Positions 33,985 to 45,222 of a stretch of 64,000 nt of DNA are shown piece by piece. The stretch lies in contig OX104130.1 of assembly GCA_944470555.2 (NCBI GenBank), forward strand, positions 47,153,491-47,217,490, in the 5' to 3' direction. This DNA is from Heterobilharzia americana. Lineage: Eukaryota > Platyhelminthes > Trematoda > Strigeidida > Schistosomatidae. How positions within the stretch are numbered: the first letter of the stretch is position 1; the number at the start of each line of letters is the position of its first letter. The position numbers and the translations under genes are program-made. Below the pieces are notes generated by a model that did not search any database, was not told the origin of the DNA, and saw only the letters and a list, made by a program, of their open reading frames with translations.

Positions 33985-34131
33985 GGTTTGTTTGATGGTG
34001 GCTAGTAGCTGGATCCAAAGCACGCGTTTCGCCCTATATGGGATTAATCAGATGGGTGTGTCTGTATCTCAGTGAGTGGTGGTGTCTCCGCTTGAAACGC
34101 GAAAGTGTTATCCACTAAACCACTGAGCCAC
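33985..34131 (-). mobile_element. Sm-alpha-type SINE with decayed hammerhead
   Basis: On the - strand it starts GTGGCTCAGTGGTTTAGTGG (34131 down), a tRNA-derived box A. About 65 bases on comes CATCTGATTAATCCC, a 5-base loop, GGGCGAAACGCGTGC and TTTGGATCC (about 34055 to 34011). Schistosome Sm-alpha SINEs carry a hammerhead of the form CTGATGA, stem II, GAAA, then a GTC cleavage site and CTGGAT. Here the core reads CTGATTA and the cleavage triplet is disturbed, so self-cleavage is not expected. The box B region is weak. Confidence 0.7.
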
Positions 34132-34333
34132 AAAAAATCGCAAGTATCAGTAAATAACAAGTCATTCCTGTTTTAACTACAGCTAAGTCTGAACTTCGTG
34201 TCGTCAGTATTATTAGTAAGGATTACGAATCTGTCAGAAGTTAAGTCCTACGTGTAGATAATTTATTACAGGAAATTAGTTGCTTTCATATTATCACTAG
34301 TTATGAACGCTTTATTTTACACCTGCTTTTCAG

Positions 34334-34646
34334 ATTCTCGGCTTTTGAAGCTGACAGTAACCTAGTTGAAATACTATCTCCTTTCCTCGGAGATGCTATT
34401 CCTTGTATCATTGTGGATGTAAAGTATCTAACTGATGATCAGAAACAGTGCTTTTTAAATCAGTCAGCTCATGAACGCATTATTCAATTTATTGGAGAAT
34501 TGAATTTATCACCAAGCGATGGAAAACATTATAGACTTACAGCATTTTCATTCAGTTTCATGGATGGTGTAAATTTGGAATTGTATAAAATTGTAACGAA
34601 GATAACTCGGAATTACGTTCAACATTTACCATTTCCAAACATTTAA
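34334..34646 (+). CDS. probable 3'-terminal exon of an unidentified gene
   Basis: A pyrimidine-rich acceptor (CTGCTTTTCAG at 34323-34333) precedes 104 open codons to a TAA at 34644-34646. Beginning after one base of a split codon, the reading is FSAFEADSNLVEILSPFLGD, AIPCIIVDVKYLTDDQKQCF, with ERIIQFIGELNLSPSDGKHY near the middle and QHLPFPNI at the end. The composition (mixed acidic, aromatic and hydrophobic residues, little low complexity) is protein-like, unlike most frames in this AT-rich part. I do not recognise the family. Upstream exons should lie to the left, beyond the SINE in the presumed intron, but I could not identify one. No AATAAA was checked beyond 34660. Confidence 0.5.
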
Positions 34647-34879
34647 TTTATTTTGAAGTATTTGCAGTATGTAAATTATGTAAGTGATAGATGGAATGTG
34701 CTTCCTAAGTTTGTGAATTATTTCACCTTCGAAGATGTCGACAGAGAAACATGGTATACTAGTAATTCTCTATTGTCAATGAGAGTTTATAGTTGGAATA
34801 GTTATTTGTGGTACGTAGTGATTCGCAAAGCTGACTTATCTGTGTGCTTAAAAGTGTTAAGGTTTATTGCGTGATAAAC

Positions 34880-35642
34880 ACGACCACTGGTTATTTCTTT
34901 CTTTAAGTATTCACATGCATATTAAATCCAATCCTACTTCTTCCTGAAAAAACAGGGTTGACTACATGGCAATATGCGAGGTGATAGTTAACTGATGTTT
35001 CAAAGATGGAAATATCACCATTTTGGGGATACTTGGGGAGTATGCAATATAGGCTGACTGGTACTGTGCAAAAGAATGCGTACGAATCTGCGACTGAGTG
35101 GCAGTCAATGCCGTGGTGTCCGGTCATTTCCTAACCGAGTTATGTTGTTCGGATTTGCTAGGCTAAAATGACTTTGCATGATGGTCGAAGGTTGATGATA
35201 ATGAGCTGGTAGTCCTGAACTTTGGTTTCAGACTTTTTGATATAATTCAGTGTATCTACAGTCTTGGTCCTCTCTGCTGATTTCCTATATTTACCACTGT
35301 CGTGCGAGTTATAACCGTTTGAAATACGCATATATTATGTATTCGCATTGTTCTTGAGGCAACCAGTCTTAGGAAAAAGAAATGTAAAAGGCTGTGAGAA
35401 TGAAGTTTGATTACAGCATGGTAGGAAATTCAGTTTAATTTTAGGTTTCTTAGCTTTACGGATTTGTAAATACTTATTGCACTTAGTAATGCCCAATGAT
35501 TTTTTAACTTTGACAGTTGAAAAACCAATCCAACCTCTACTCTATTTGATTATGGGGTAAGGTAATCTACAGTTCAATCATCCGGATAATGTCTCCACTT
35601 TTGTTTGGTCACTTCATAGATGGTGCTACTTAATAGTGATTA
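34880..35642. other. AT-rich, no gene supported
   Basis: If the exon at 34334-34646 is real this region begins with its 3' untranslated part. Nothing else supported. Confidence 0.3.
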
Positions 35643-35812
35643 TGGTGACTCAGTAACCTAGTGGGTAATGATCTGGCGTTTAAAGCTATCGGTCCTGGGT
35701 TCGGCTCTCAGTGGGGACCACATCGCTAACCGGGAGGCAAACACATCTAGCCGGCGAGACCCGAATGGGACGAAACGCGTCCTGGATTCCACTCCTAGCC
35801 ATCATTCGTCTT
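35643..35812 (+). mobile_element. Sm-alpha-type SINE
   Basis: Box A-like TGACTCAGTAACCTAGTGG at 35645-35663 and box B-like GGGTTCGGCTC at 35698-35708 give the tRNA-derived Pol III promoter. Downstream is a hammerhead-like region (35745-35787) and the typical ATTCCACTCCTAGCCATCAT tail (35786-35805). Together these identify the schistosome Sm-alpha SINE. This copy is better preserved than the one on the - strand 1.5 kb to the left. Confidence 0.82.
35745..35787 (+). ncRNA. hammerhead ribozyme, core mutated
   Basis: ATCTAG (35745-35750) pairs with CTGGAT (35782-35787). Stem II is GACCC/GGGAC with an A-A mismatch, followed by GAAA (35772-35775) and a GTC cleavage triplet (35779-35781). The essential CTGATGA core reads CCGGCGA: U4 to C and A6 to G. 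Both are required for catalysis, so it is predicted inactive although the fold is kept. Confidence 0.72.
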
Positions 35813-37238
35813 TATTATTAAGTATTTTATACATTTGTCTTGCTTGATAATTATGAATAAAGCAAGGATGAAGAAACTTGCAGACTCAACCTTCAAAATA
35901 TCAGAATAAAAGTCAAGAAAGTACGAAAAGCAAGGATTATAAGTCACAGTTGAAATTGATAGGATTTTTTGTCTAGTCAGGTAGAAAATCTTATAATTTC
36001 ATAGACGGAATCGAACATATGAGCTTGAAAGAAGGTTATTAAACAACTGATGTATATTAGTGGAACTGTGGGAATGGAGTATTTTATTGAAGCATAACTC
36101 CACAGTACACTAGTTTATTTTGATAAAATAGTGTTATTTATATATTTTCTAAATATCTTTAGTCAGTTACGAATCACTGTTGTGGCGTGTGTGAGGTGGC
36201 TATTCGGTGAACAAAGATTTTTTATTCTATCTTTCCCCCCCCCCCCACCTGGTTAATCGAAATGAGCAATCAGGTTTCTTCATTTCTGCTGGAAAGGCAG
36301 ACTTTCATAAAATAGAGAAGTCTGGTTGGTTATTTCAGTTGTCCCTGGGTGGCCTTTAAAGTCACTCGGAAAAAAGCAGGATATAATGAATTCATAAATT
36401 TCAGTAGTACGCGTCAGCTGGATACTCTACATACTCGATAATGTATACCGTTAAACAATGCAAAAGAACATGCATACATAGCGTAGATTGAGACATCGAT
36501 TTTGGTGTAATAACGTAGAAATAGACAGATTTTAGAGGTCAAGTGCTAATACAAAGGGTAGAAATGGATGTTCGGAATTGGATGAGTTGGGGACAGGTTG
36601 CATGATTATCTATGAGTTTGGATAATAGTGCAGTTTGGGGGACATGTGGATTCCAAGTAAAAAAAAAATAGTGTTAACACAGAGGTGAGGACTGAATCGT
36701 TTGAGCGTAGATTACGTCATTCTGAACAAGATACTTAGTAGTGCTTGAGCAGACGTAATAAGAAAACCGGGTGTGTATTCAAGTGAATAATAATGATAAC
36801 AATGGTAATAGGAATAAGGCTAATTAGGCGAAACGAATCAGAGACGGAAAACGAAAATATGAGTTGGGTGATCATTAAGAGGGTAGTAAGAGAGATTGGA
36901 TATGATTGGACGACACTAGCTCCTACCATAGCAGACTCAAGCTGACTACCATTTCCTTCTGAATGCAGAAGTTTGGTTTGACAACTGGAATCGCGCAGGC
37001 TTCTGCACTTCCAAGCGATTCCTTATTTTGGTGTCCAATGATGACCGTATCAATATTGTGCCCATTATCATTATTACCATTATTGTTCATCTCAACACAC
37101 CCAGTTTTCTTATTATCTCTGCTTAAATACTATCAAGTATTTAAAGCAACTGGTCTCTTTGGTAAATTTAAACAGCGTAATGAGAGGACGAAGACTATCT
37201 GAAACATGTGAAGCATCTTGTTCTGAATGACGTAATCT
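35813..37238. other. AT-rich interval with a 12-base C run
   Basis: A run of 12 C at 36235-36246 is the only notable feature. No gene supported. Confidence 0.35.
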
Positions 37239-38760
37239 ATGCTCAGTCGACTCAGTTCTCACTTCTGTGTCAACATTATTATTATTATTTTCTACTTGAA
37301 ATCCACATGCTCCTTAGACTGCACTATTATCCAAACTCAGATAATCATGCAACCTATACCCAACTCATTCATTTCCGAACATCCATTTCTACCATTTGCA
37401 TATGTACTAAGGAATAAAATGAAAAGATTGACATTAATAATCGCAATAAGTTTTGCAATCGTATTCAATATTTTAATTATTACATCAAAAGAAGTTAAAT
37501 AAACATAAAAATCTAATGGATAAAATCAACGTTGGTGTTTAAGACAAAAGTCAGTATGTCATTGTTTAAAAATAATGACTGAATCGAAAGAAAAGTGGTG
37601 TAACACCCTATTGAACGATATGCATAATATTGGGAAGTGGATTATATGTCGAACGTGGGGATGATCTAACTGGAGGTTATTATAACTTTTTTGTCATTGA
37701 TATAGACATGTATACACGAAATTACGATGGGAGTACTGCTACTAGTCAGTTTACAACTGACAATATTGAAGGTAGTGTAAATAATAAGAGTAATTGTCAG
37801 TTTACACAAGTGATTTATGTTGTGCATACTATTCCTCTTAATTGTTTTGTACATGTACGAAAATGTTGACCAAATAATTTAATGCTAATTAGTGAAACGG
37901 AAGTGTCTGAGTGGATTTGATGTATATAATCGGATAACATTATTTCTATTGAAACAAAATATTGATGCTATACCAAGATTTATACACATAATAGATAAAA
38001 CGGATCATTAATATCTTTATAATTCTGTTTACTTTCGTAATCATCCAGTGAGAATCAGTCAATATTATTATCGAAAATGTATACGTAAGAAGGAATATGA
38101 AAAGTTTATGCTAAGTGATGATGAGTTTTTCATTAAAAATTAATATTACTAACGAATAGAATAAATGTTTTTTGGTGGTCGTAGGGATACTACTATTCCA
38201 GCTATTGGTAGTAGTATAGTCAATTTCATTTAGAGAATTTATTATTACTAATGAAACAGTTAGCTATGAAGCGTGGACTCGCTTTTATTGAATGAATGGA
38301 AAAGATGATCATAACGTAAACCAACATTGTACGTTGATTATGAACCCTGCGCTAATAATGATTTGAAGTGGAATAAAGAACATCCAATCTATACAGAAAC
38401 GTTAACCGACTACTTGGTTAAACAAGCGAATCAGTTGTTTACATTTGCCCAAACTATGTCCACTTATATATGTATGAAAAACGTGCATTATATCCAGGGA
38501 TTATTAACAAGCGATTCAAAAGTTACTCAATTGGAGGATACAATATCGATTGGTTAAATGCGCAAGAATTGTATCAAAGCTACAACTGTTCGATGAGTTG
38601 TTTAAATAACTTAATTAGACATGGAAACCTAATGTTTTTTTGAATTTATATGCAGATGATATTACCGAAGATCATACCTGGAAAAGTAGTAAATTACCAT
38701 CTGCATAGTTCAAGAAAGATGGAGTAGCATTACTTGTTGTCAGCTATGTTACACAACTGT
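37239..38760 (+). pseudogene. decayed host-like coding region, family not recognised
   Basis: Several protein-like stretches in changing frames. 37421-37500: MKRLTLIIAISFAIVFNILI followed by a short charged end and a stop, a signal-anchor-like helix. 37630-37869: GSGLYVERGDDLTGGYYNFF. Near 38040: VYFRNHPVRISQYYYRKC. 38330-38430: DYEPCANNDLKWNKEHPIYT, then ETLTDYLVKQANQLFTFAQ. From about 38460 in another frame: YEKRALYPGIINKRFKSYSI, then DWLNAQELYQSYNCSMSCLN and LIRHGN. Paired Cys and an N-terminal membrane anchor could fit a secretory-pathway enzyme such as a glycosyltransferase, but this is a guess. Stops between stretches indicate a pseudogene or a processed copy. Confidence 0.4.
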
Positions 38761-39239
38761 GTAGAACGATAAGAAGTTAAACTGACCAATTAATGATGAT
38801 ATTTCGTTTTAAAATTTTTAACATATATGTAAAAGGAAATGTAATTAAACAAACAATACTGCTTTCAACATCTACCACATCCGCACTTAAGGATGTTTAA
38901 GCCACTCTGTCTTTGAAATCAATAGCCGGAAGCAAAATAGAAATATGTGTTAGATTGCTAACATGATACGGAAGATGATTAAATCGCTTATTGAGAGTTA
39001 CTTACAGGAATCCATACAAGTGGTGTGTGAAGCAATATTGATACTGACAACCGTCGACTGGTGAGGAATCGGGCAAAACTAATGCAAAATATTGGATAGA
39101 AATATCAAGGGTGAGAACAGTGCAGAAGGAGATGCGGAACAATAGATTATTTGTAGATGGATACCGTATTGTTTGGTTCATCATTTCTTATCATTATCAG
39201 TTGTAGTTAATGAATAGTATCAATTTCTGTATTGGGCTT
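38761..39239. other. no gene supported
   Basis: AT-rich; nothing recognised. Confidence 0.3.
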
Positions 39240-40160
39240 CTCTTCATTGGTGGGGTTGCTAACCGTACGGACGAATGAAGATACTTTGGGGAGCAGCATT
39301 GCAGGATGAAGGTATTTGAATGTTCTTGAAGGACTTTAGAGTTGATGGCGATTGAGAAGTCCTAGTAGGGGCCCTCCTGAGAGGCTACGAAAAGGCAGGG
39401 AACAGCAAGATGATATATTAAGGTGGAATTCTGTTGTCCTGCTTGGTGGCAAAGTTTGACGCCCTAATTCATAGGATACTGGAGCTCAGAAGTGCGAGAC
39501 TGAGGGCAGAGTAAGACTACTTAGTGCTGATGATGAAGCTTAAGAATCTTGTCTGCCGCACATTATTTGGGATCAATGAGAAGATAGGAGCCCAACTGTT
39601 GTCAACAAAGTTTATGGAGGACATGCTAGTTGCCACTACCCAACAATTAGAACTTATGCAGGCAGCTCACTAGCATAATATCAGACAGCAAACGTTTCTC
39701 GTCAGCTGGCTGACAGCAGCGGCCGAAGAGGTGTAAATGCAAATTTCTTGAAGGAAAGATGTGAAGATTTAAAGCCGCTTTGCTAACGAACTTCATCAAG
39801 GAAGATGGTTGTTTCCTGTGCTTGAGAGGTAGCTACCCTGAGTTTCGAGAACTTAAGAATTATCGGAAGCACAATAAGTGTTCTTGCTTACCGTTCAGAC
39901 TAGAGGTAATTAGTTTCATAGGCAGAGGGGTGATACATGCCGAAGTGCGAGTATTTGGTTGAGAATCGGCTTATTGACTTGGTTCAGGGGTAGCAGCTTA
40001 GCTAATAGTGAAGAGTAATGCCATAGTGTGAGGCCATGCGATGGACATGAATCAGAAGTTGCAGGTTTGTGTGACTTTGTTGAAATCGTAGGTTGTAGTG
40101 GACCCAAAGAATGTCAAGTAAACCAAAATGACAAGCTACGTATGAGTTACAAAAAAAGGA
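39240..40160 (+). other. GC-richer block, probably repeat-derived
   Basis: Coding-like text appears in changing + frames: FDALIHRILELRSARLRAE near 39460, KNLVCRTLFGINEKIGAQLL near 39545, VSWLTAAAEEV near 39715, LHQGRWLFPVLER near 39790, RIGLLTWFRGSSLANSEE near 39960. Higher complexity than the flanks and a base composition like the retroelements suggest a mobile element or processed pseudogene, but I do not recognise the family. Confidence 0.3.
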
Positions 40161-40483
40161 TTTTATGATACATGTACGGAAAGTTATGCGTTATAGCATA
40201 AATAGTATTGTCAATGTTATAGATAATCACTGGTTACTTGGAGGTTATCTCTTCGGTATTGTCCACCACAATTTTGGATACTCCAGAGATCGGAAGGCGA
40301 TATTTGTTGTCTCTCCACTGTGGTCGTCGGTCGGCTTGATTGTCGTAATATTTGGAAGTAGGATGAGAAGTCCTGTAAATTCCCAAGACAATCAGTTATT
40401 ATACACGACAGGAAATAGTCATGGAGGCAGAAGTCGGAATGGTTAGAAGCACATTATATTCCCACGATTAGCAGCAGCAAAAG

Positions 40484-40970
40484 ATGCAACTACCGCCACA
40501 ACCAAAAAAGTGTATATATAAACAACATTCGTTTTTACAAGTATTAGGAAGAATGTACAGAATGTGTAAAAGAAACGATGAAAAGGAAATAATGCTTATA
40601 GTTCAAGTGGTTTGTACACAATTGTATGCAGTCTCCACAAACTCTTGCTGTCAACGAACCAGTCAAGAACCCGTCGCCCAACAAATATGCAGAAGAAAGT
40701 GGAGATGGGTTGCACATACATTGAGAAGACCATTTGAGGATATCCCGCGCCAGTACCTCGAGTGGAACTGAAAAGAGAAATGATGCGTTTGACTTCCGAG
40801 GATGACATATACTAGATGGTGTGAAGAAGAAATGAAAGGTTGTTGGTAGTCTTGGAGCTAGGTTGAAAAGACTGTGGAGAACAGAGTGAAATGGCGATGT
40901 ACTACTGAAGCCTTACGTTCCACCAGGAACCCAAAGGACAAATACTATAATCATTTAATGATGACAGTTT
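40484..40970 (+). mobile_element. LINE ORF2 C-terminal fragment (RTE type)
   Basis: The frame 40484-40771 ends RRKWRWVAHTLRRPFEDIPR QYLEWN; the text then continues past a stop with CEEEMKGCW, VEKTVENRVKWRCTTEALRS and TRNPKDK to about 40940. The W-x-W-x-x-H-T-L-R-x-P...R-Q...W-N signature and the later V-x-W-R are the end of another RTE-type ORF2, different in sequence from the copies at 26-31 kb. RT domain absent: 5' truncated. Confidence 0.6.
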
Positions 40971-42109
40971 TTTCACTGTGGGTTCAACTGTCACCTATTA
41001 CAAGATAGACATTCTTTTGATTGATATGTGTTTGTTTCATAGATGAAGAGGAAAAAGACAATTAATAATTAGTTGAATCTGTAGTCTTTACTTTCATTTT
41101 GTATGTGTTTAGTTCTTACTTTCGTCCACTGAATCCAAAACTTGACGGTCGGACTATTTCGGATAGTCTTGGATATTATTGCAGTTGGAAAATAAATAGG
41201 GTTGCAACAAGATTCATATCTACGACCTTCGTCTTACCATCTTGAAAGTCTGTTTACTGAACACTAGAAAATCTTTTCATAACGGAAATGTAGAATAGGA
41301 TAACGCGTTGAGAAAGCAAATAGAAGAGATTAAATGATTTTACTGATGACAGGAATTAAAAGATACAATTAGTTGTATTCTGACAGATAGTTGTTTGGCG
41401 TATTTCCCAGTGGTAATGAGCCAGTCAGGTTTCCCAGTAAGCATTGCTGTTTTACATGAAATTTTATCCAGATTATATCTTCAGAACTACGTCTCATTTC
41501 TCAGAAAGATGATTTGTCCTAAAAGGAATATCCATCATATAGACGAAGCAGTAGGCAATGCTCGTTTACAATGCTGATGACGGAACTATGGTTTCTTGTT
41601 ATCAACACAGTTTTCAGTATCATTTGCCTACTTTACTATTTCTGCTTGGGTAAGTGGACAATAAAATCAAATGCTTTTAGAATCTGTGGGGAGATAGTTG
41701 ACGAATACATCTATTGTGTTCATGATAAAAAATGGAGGTTGCAATACTTTTTTGAAACTAGGATAATGCGCAGTAATTCAGTCACATTCTGAGCGATATT
41801 TTTAACAACTGGAAATTTTGTAGAAGGCTAGTGCAAGGTTCATCGAACTCTACACCTGTATGATATCAAAAAGACCAATTGCGCACACTATATAGTCTTA
41901 TGCTTCAACCAAAAATGACTACAGTAAATTAAATTCTTACTTCGGTCATACACTACTCAAGAACATATCTGCTTATAACAGGGTAACTTTCATTTGCTTT
42001 CAGAAACAAAGACTGACTAGTTGTTTCATTCCTAGAATGTTCTTCCTCGCAGTGGGATACGAGCTAAATAAGGTATGTTTGAGTTTTTATATTTAGTTGT
42101 ACACGTATA
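40971..42109. other. AT-rich, no gene supported
   Basis: Short frames only; no motif or splice-supported exon. Confidence 0.3.
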
Positions 42110-44180
42110 AAGTCATATATACTTGTTCCTGGTCTTGCTTGACGACCGACACATAGATAGCTTTGAGTGAAAAGGAAACTGGTCATCCAATAAAGTAACT
42201 CCTGCCAGATGTTTATATGAGTTAATATGTTTGTTTACAATGGTCTCAGTTAGAAGGTTTAGAGGTACACTATTAGTTCTGAAGACATTCTTCATTGTTT
42301 TGCGTAATACAACATAGTTTTGTTCATTAACCATGGAAATAATAAAGGAGAAAAAATGGAATATAATAAGAAAGACGTACGATTTTATAAAACACACGAG
42401 AATAGGTTGAGTTATACAAGATACCCTAAGCTTTCTAATATCATAAGTTAGATATAAGCACAACGGCATTCATGAAGGACCATTATCCAACAGCAGATAA
42501 AAAATTGTTTGACTGAGAACAGTTGGGTGAAGAGGAGACAGATATGGAAACTGTTAGACCATCAGTATCTTTGACCAGTTGGTGCTAGCTGAAGGTGGCA
42601 TGTCATACATAAAGAAAGAGGAGAGACTCGGGAAAGAACGGTGCCTTGAGAAACACTAGCCTCAATAGTTAATGAGGTGAAGCGCTTCCTTTTGTGAACA
42701 GTATATTCCTTCCTTTCAAAAAAAATAAGAATACAGTCAGTCATTTATCCAAGACTCGGTATGTTCCCCGGCTGGCTTATTCAGCAAAAAATATCTTAGG
42801 CCAGAACCAAATGCAGAAGTGTAGTCTAAAAAACGCTCATCAGACACGCTTGGTAGTTCTATCGAGATTCTAACAAATATTGTGATACAAGACAGTGGTA
42901 GCATACAGAGTGCTTCTTGTGCTTCGTATGCAAATTGATTAAGGTCTCCAGAAACCTTGAATGAGAGTTTAAGTTTAGGTATTATTAGCCTTTCCATTAT
43001 TTTCAAGAACGGAGAAGTAACCGCAACCGAATGGAATTTTAAACCTGTGCCTGAATTCACCTACTTAGGCAGTGGGATTATCTCAGTGTCTTTTCAGGTA
43101 GCTGGTACGGTTGGTGGGTGGTATAATGTATCAGCATGTTTCATTAATATGGAACTCGATACGCAATCTGAACCGAAACTGTGTAAAGGGTTCAGAGATT
43201 TGAGACACTTAAGAAAATCTTTCCCTGTGAATTCAGAAAAATATTATTGATTAGTACTGGGCGGAAAGGGTGACATCAGACAGTTGGGTTGAAGTATAAA
43301 CGATTTGTTTAGAATATCTACGTCAACAGATGCTTTTTTACTAAGGTGTTTACTTCCACTAAGGTTGTTAAAAGTTTCCACATACTGGGAGAATCGTTTC
43401 ACAACAAATGTTCCTGGTTGTATAGCATATTCAGACGTTTAATTTCTGACCTAATTAAAACGTTCAATCGATAATTACGAGAGTTACCACTTACTTCAAA
43501 CAGCCTTCCTTTTCCTCTTCTTCGTCTCCTTAGTTGAGGAGAAGATGTACGTTTGGCGTGTTGAGATAGCATGTCACACTATCAGTAGTGTCGTTCTAAA
43601 TACCAGTGTGAAATTTAATCTAATCTTTGCCTTATATCATTACTCTTAGATCAGGTATTTTACTCTATGAATAGTTCCAAAGTATGATTTCCTTATACTA
43701 ATATGTGAAGGCAGTCTTGCGTAACATACCATTTGTTTTGGGCAAAACATGTATAATACAATGATCCGGGTTTAGCAGTGGGCTTTCTTTCGAGTTTCGA
43801 ATATATCAGTGTCATTAACGAATATCAAGTCTACTGTCGCATCCTACTGTGTTGTGAAATAACCAAGGTTTTGATGACCGGAAATTCTAAGAAAGCTGTG
43901 GTCACAAGAATTAAAATCACCACATATTATCGACATGGAATAACGTAGTATAGGGTCTGGGAATTTCGTGAGGACATCAGAGAAAACAGACAATGCGAGG
44001 TAATTGTAACCGGGCGTCACACACCTTTTTGTGATATAAATGAAGCTGTGTTTGTCCAGATGTCTTGGGCTGGATTTTACAGTAATGCGATGAATGTAAT
44101 CATTTTGGAATTTGAAGCATATATAACTTGAAATGCACCAATGGGTACTGATGAAGGTAGCTACCCCACTTCCAAATATT
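42110..44180 (-). mobile_element. decayed non-LTR element: endonuclease and RT pieces
   Basis: Near 43920 on the - strand: GDFNSCDHSFLRISGHQNLG, then DATVDLIFVNDTDIFETRKK, an APE endonuclease with GDFN intact. RT follows at 43060-42562: VAVTSPFLKIMERLIIPKLK, DLNQFAYEAQEAL, FLDYTSAFGSG (motif A Asp present), LTIEASVSQGTVLSRVSPLS. The C-terminal region 42469-42113 holds NSYKHLAGVTLLDDQFPFHS. The FADD box was not found. It is a jockey/CR1-like LINE by motif order, worn by stops. A + strand RTE scrap (43045-43280) sits between endonuclease and RT. Confidence 0.65.
43045..43280 (+). mobile_element. RTE LINE scrap
   Basis: VPEFTYLGSGIISVSFQVAG near 43050 and FRDLRHLRKSFPVNSEKYY near 43195 match the F-T-Y-L-G-S and F-x-x-L-R-H-L parts of RTE ORF2. 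It lies inside the - strand LINE and probably inserted into it. Confidence 0.5.
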
Positions 44181-44866
44181 TTAGTAGAGTTAATTAGATT
44201 CTGATGGAATATTTGAAACCATCACAAAAAACCAAATTACCATAATAAAGAGCATGAAACCAATTTTCTTATGATGTAGTTGCTTCAGCATTACTGTACA
44301 CACCGGAGGATAAAAGAGATTGTAAGTAATCTATTTTCCCGCTCAATGATCAGCAGTTTATGCCTAAACTTTCAGGTAGAGTCATTTTCAATAAAGTATT
44401 TCGCTTCAAAGCACCTTACCTTCCACCATAATGCTTCTTTCCTCGTCTTATTTGATAAAACCATCATAATAGGTTGTAAGTGTCTTAAAAATGTGCATCA
44501 ATATGTAGTCCGACCAAGAGACAATAAATGATTGAAACAAACAAAAGCGTTGAAAATTTTGATGGAGTATGGTGAGATGGAAAATTCAGTGACTCAGATA
44601 CTTGAGCAGGCCACTGAAACATTTCATATGATTTTCACCAAACAGCATTATGCAGTGTTATATAGAATGAAGCAGCCGGCATAGTTTAACGGGAAGAAAA
44701 TTGTAGTATAGAAATAAGGAGTACATTTATATGCGTTTATTTATGGACTGTCATCGGTTCCGGATGACTGAGACAATTTCTTGATTGACTGTTTCGATTA
44801 CCATGCCGTTAGGGTAAAGGAGAATGAGTAAAGAAGTCATGAGAATTGTAGCAGGACCAGTCGAGA
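44181..44866. other. AT-rich, no gene supported
   Basis: Nothing recognised between the LINE and the palindrome. Confidence 0.3.
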
Positions 44867-45028
44867 AACCTGCAAATAATAATGCTATGAGTTTGAAGTT
44901 GAATGCCTTTTAAAATAAATAAAATCGTGCCACCGATAGTATATTTATATATATATTATCGGTGGCACGATTTTATTTATTTTAAAAGGCATTCAACTTC
45001 AAACTCATAGCATTATTATTTGCAGGTT
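44867..45028. repeat. perfect 162-bp palindrome (72-bp arms, 18-bp AT loop)
   Basis: Arm 44867-44938 is the exact reverse complement of 44957-45028; I checked every base. The outer ends are AACC/GGTT and the inner ends CACCGATA/TATCGGTG. The 18-base centre (44939-44956) is A/T except one G and is itself almost self-complementary. Arms contain AAAATCGTGCCACCGATA next to the loop. Could be a miniature inverted-repeat element, a hairpin RNA precursor or a fold-back assembly artefact. Confidence 0.95.
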
Positions 45029-45222
45029 CGTATTTATTTTTCACCGGTTGGTCTAACACCTTCCTCTTTTTTCGGTCAATTCATTGATAAAATCATTTGT
45101 TTAGAGTCATTATATGCCACTACTTATGCGTTATTTCCAATACGATCTCCATAGGTTTGGTCCCATTTTTTTCTGACGATATTCACTTCTGCTGTCACCC
45201 TATATTTGTTTATGCTAAGAAG

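Noticed and set aside
36235..36246. Poly-C run as regulatory quadruplex
   Set aside because: A single C run does not make a quadruplex or i-motif on its own.
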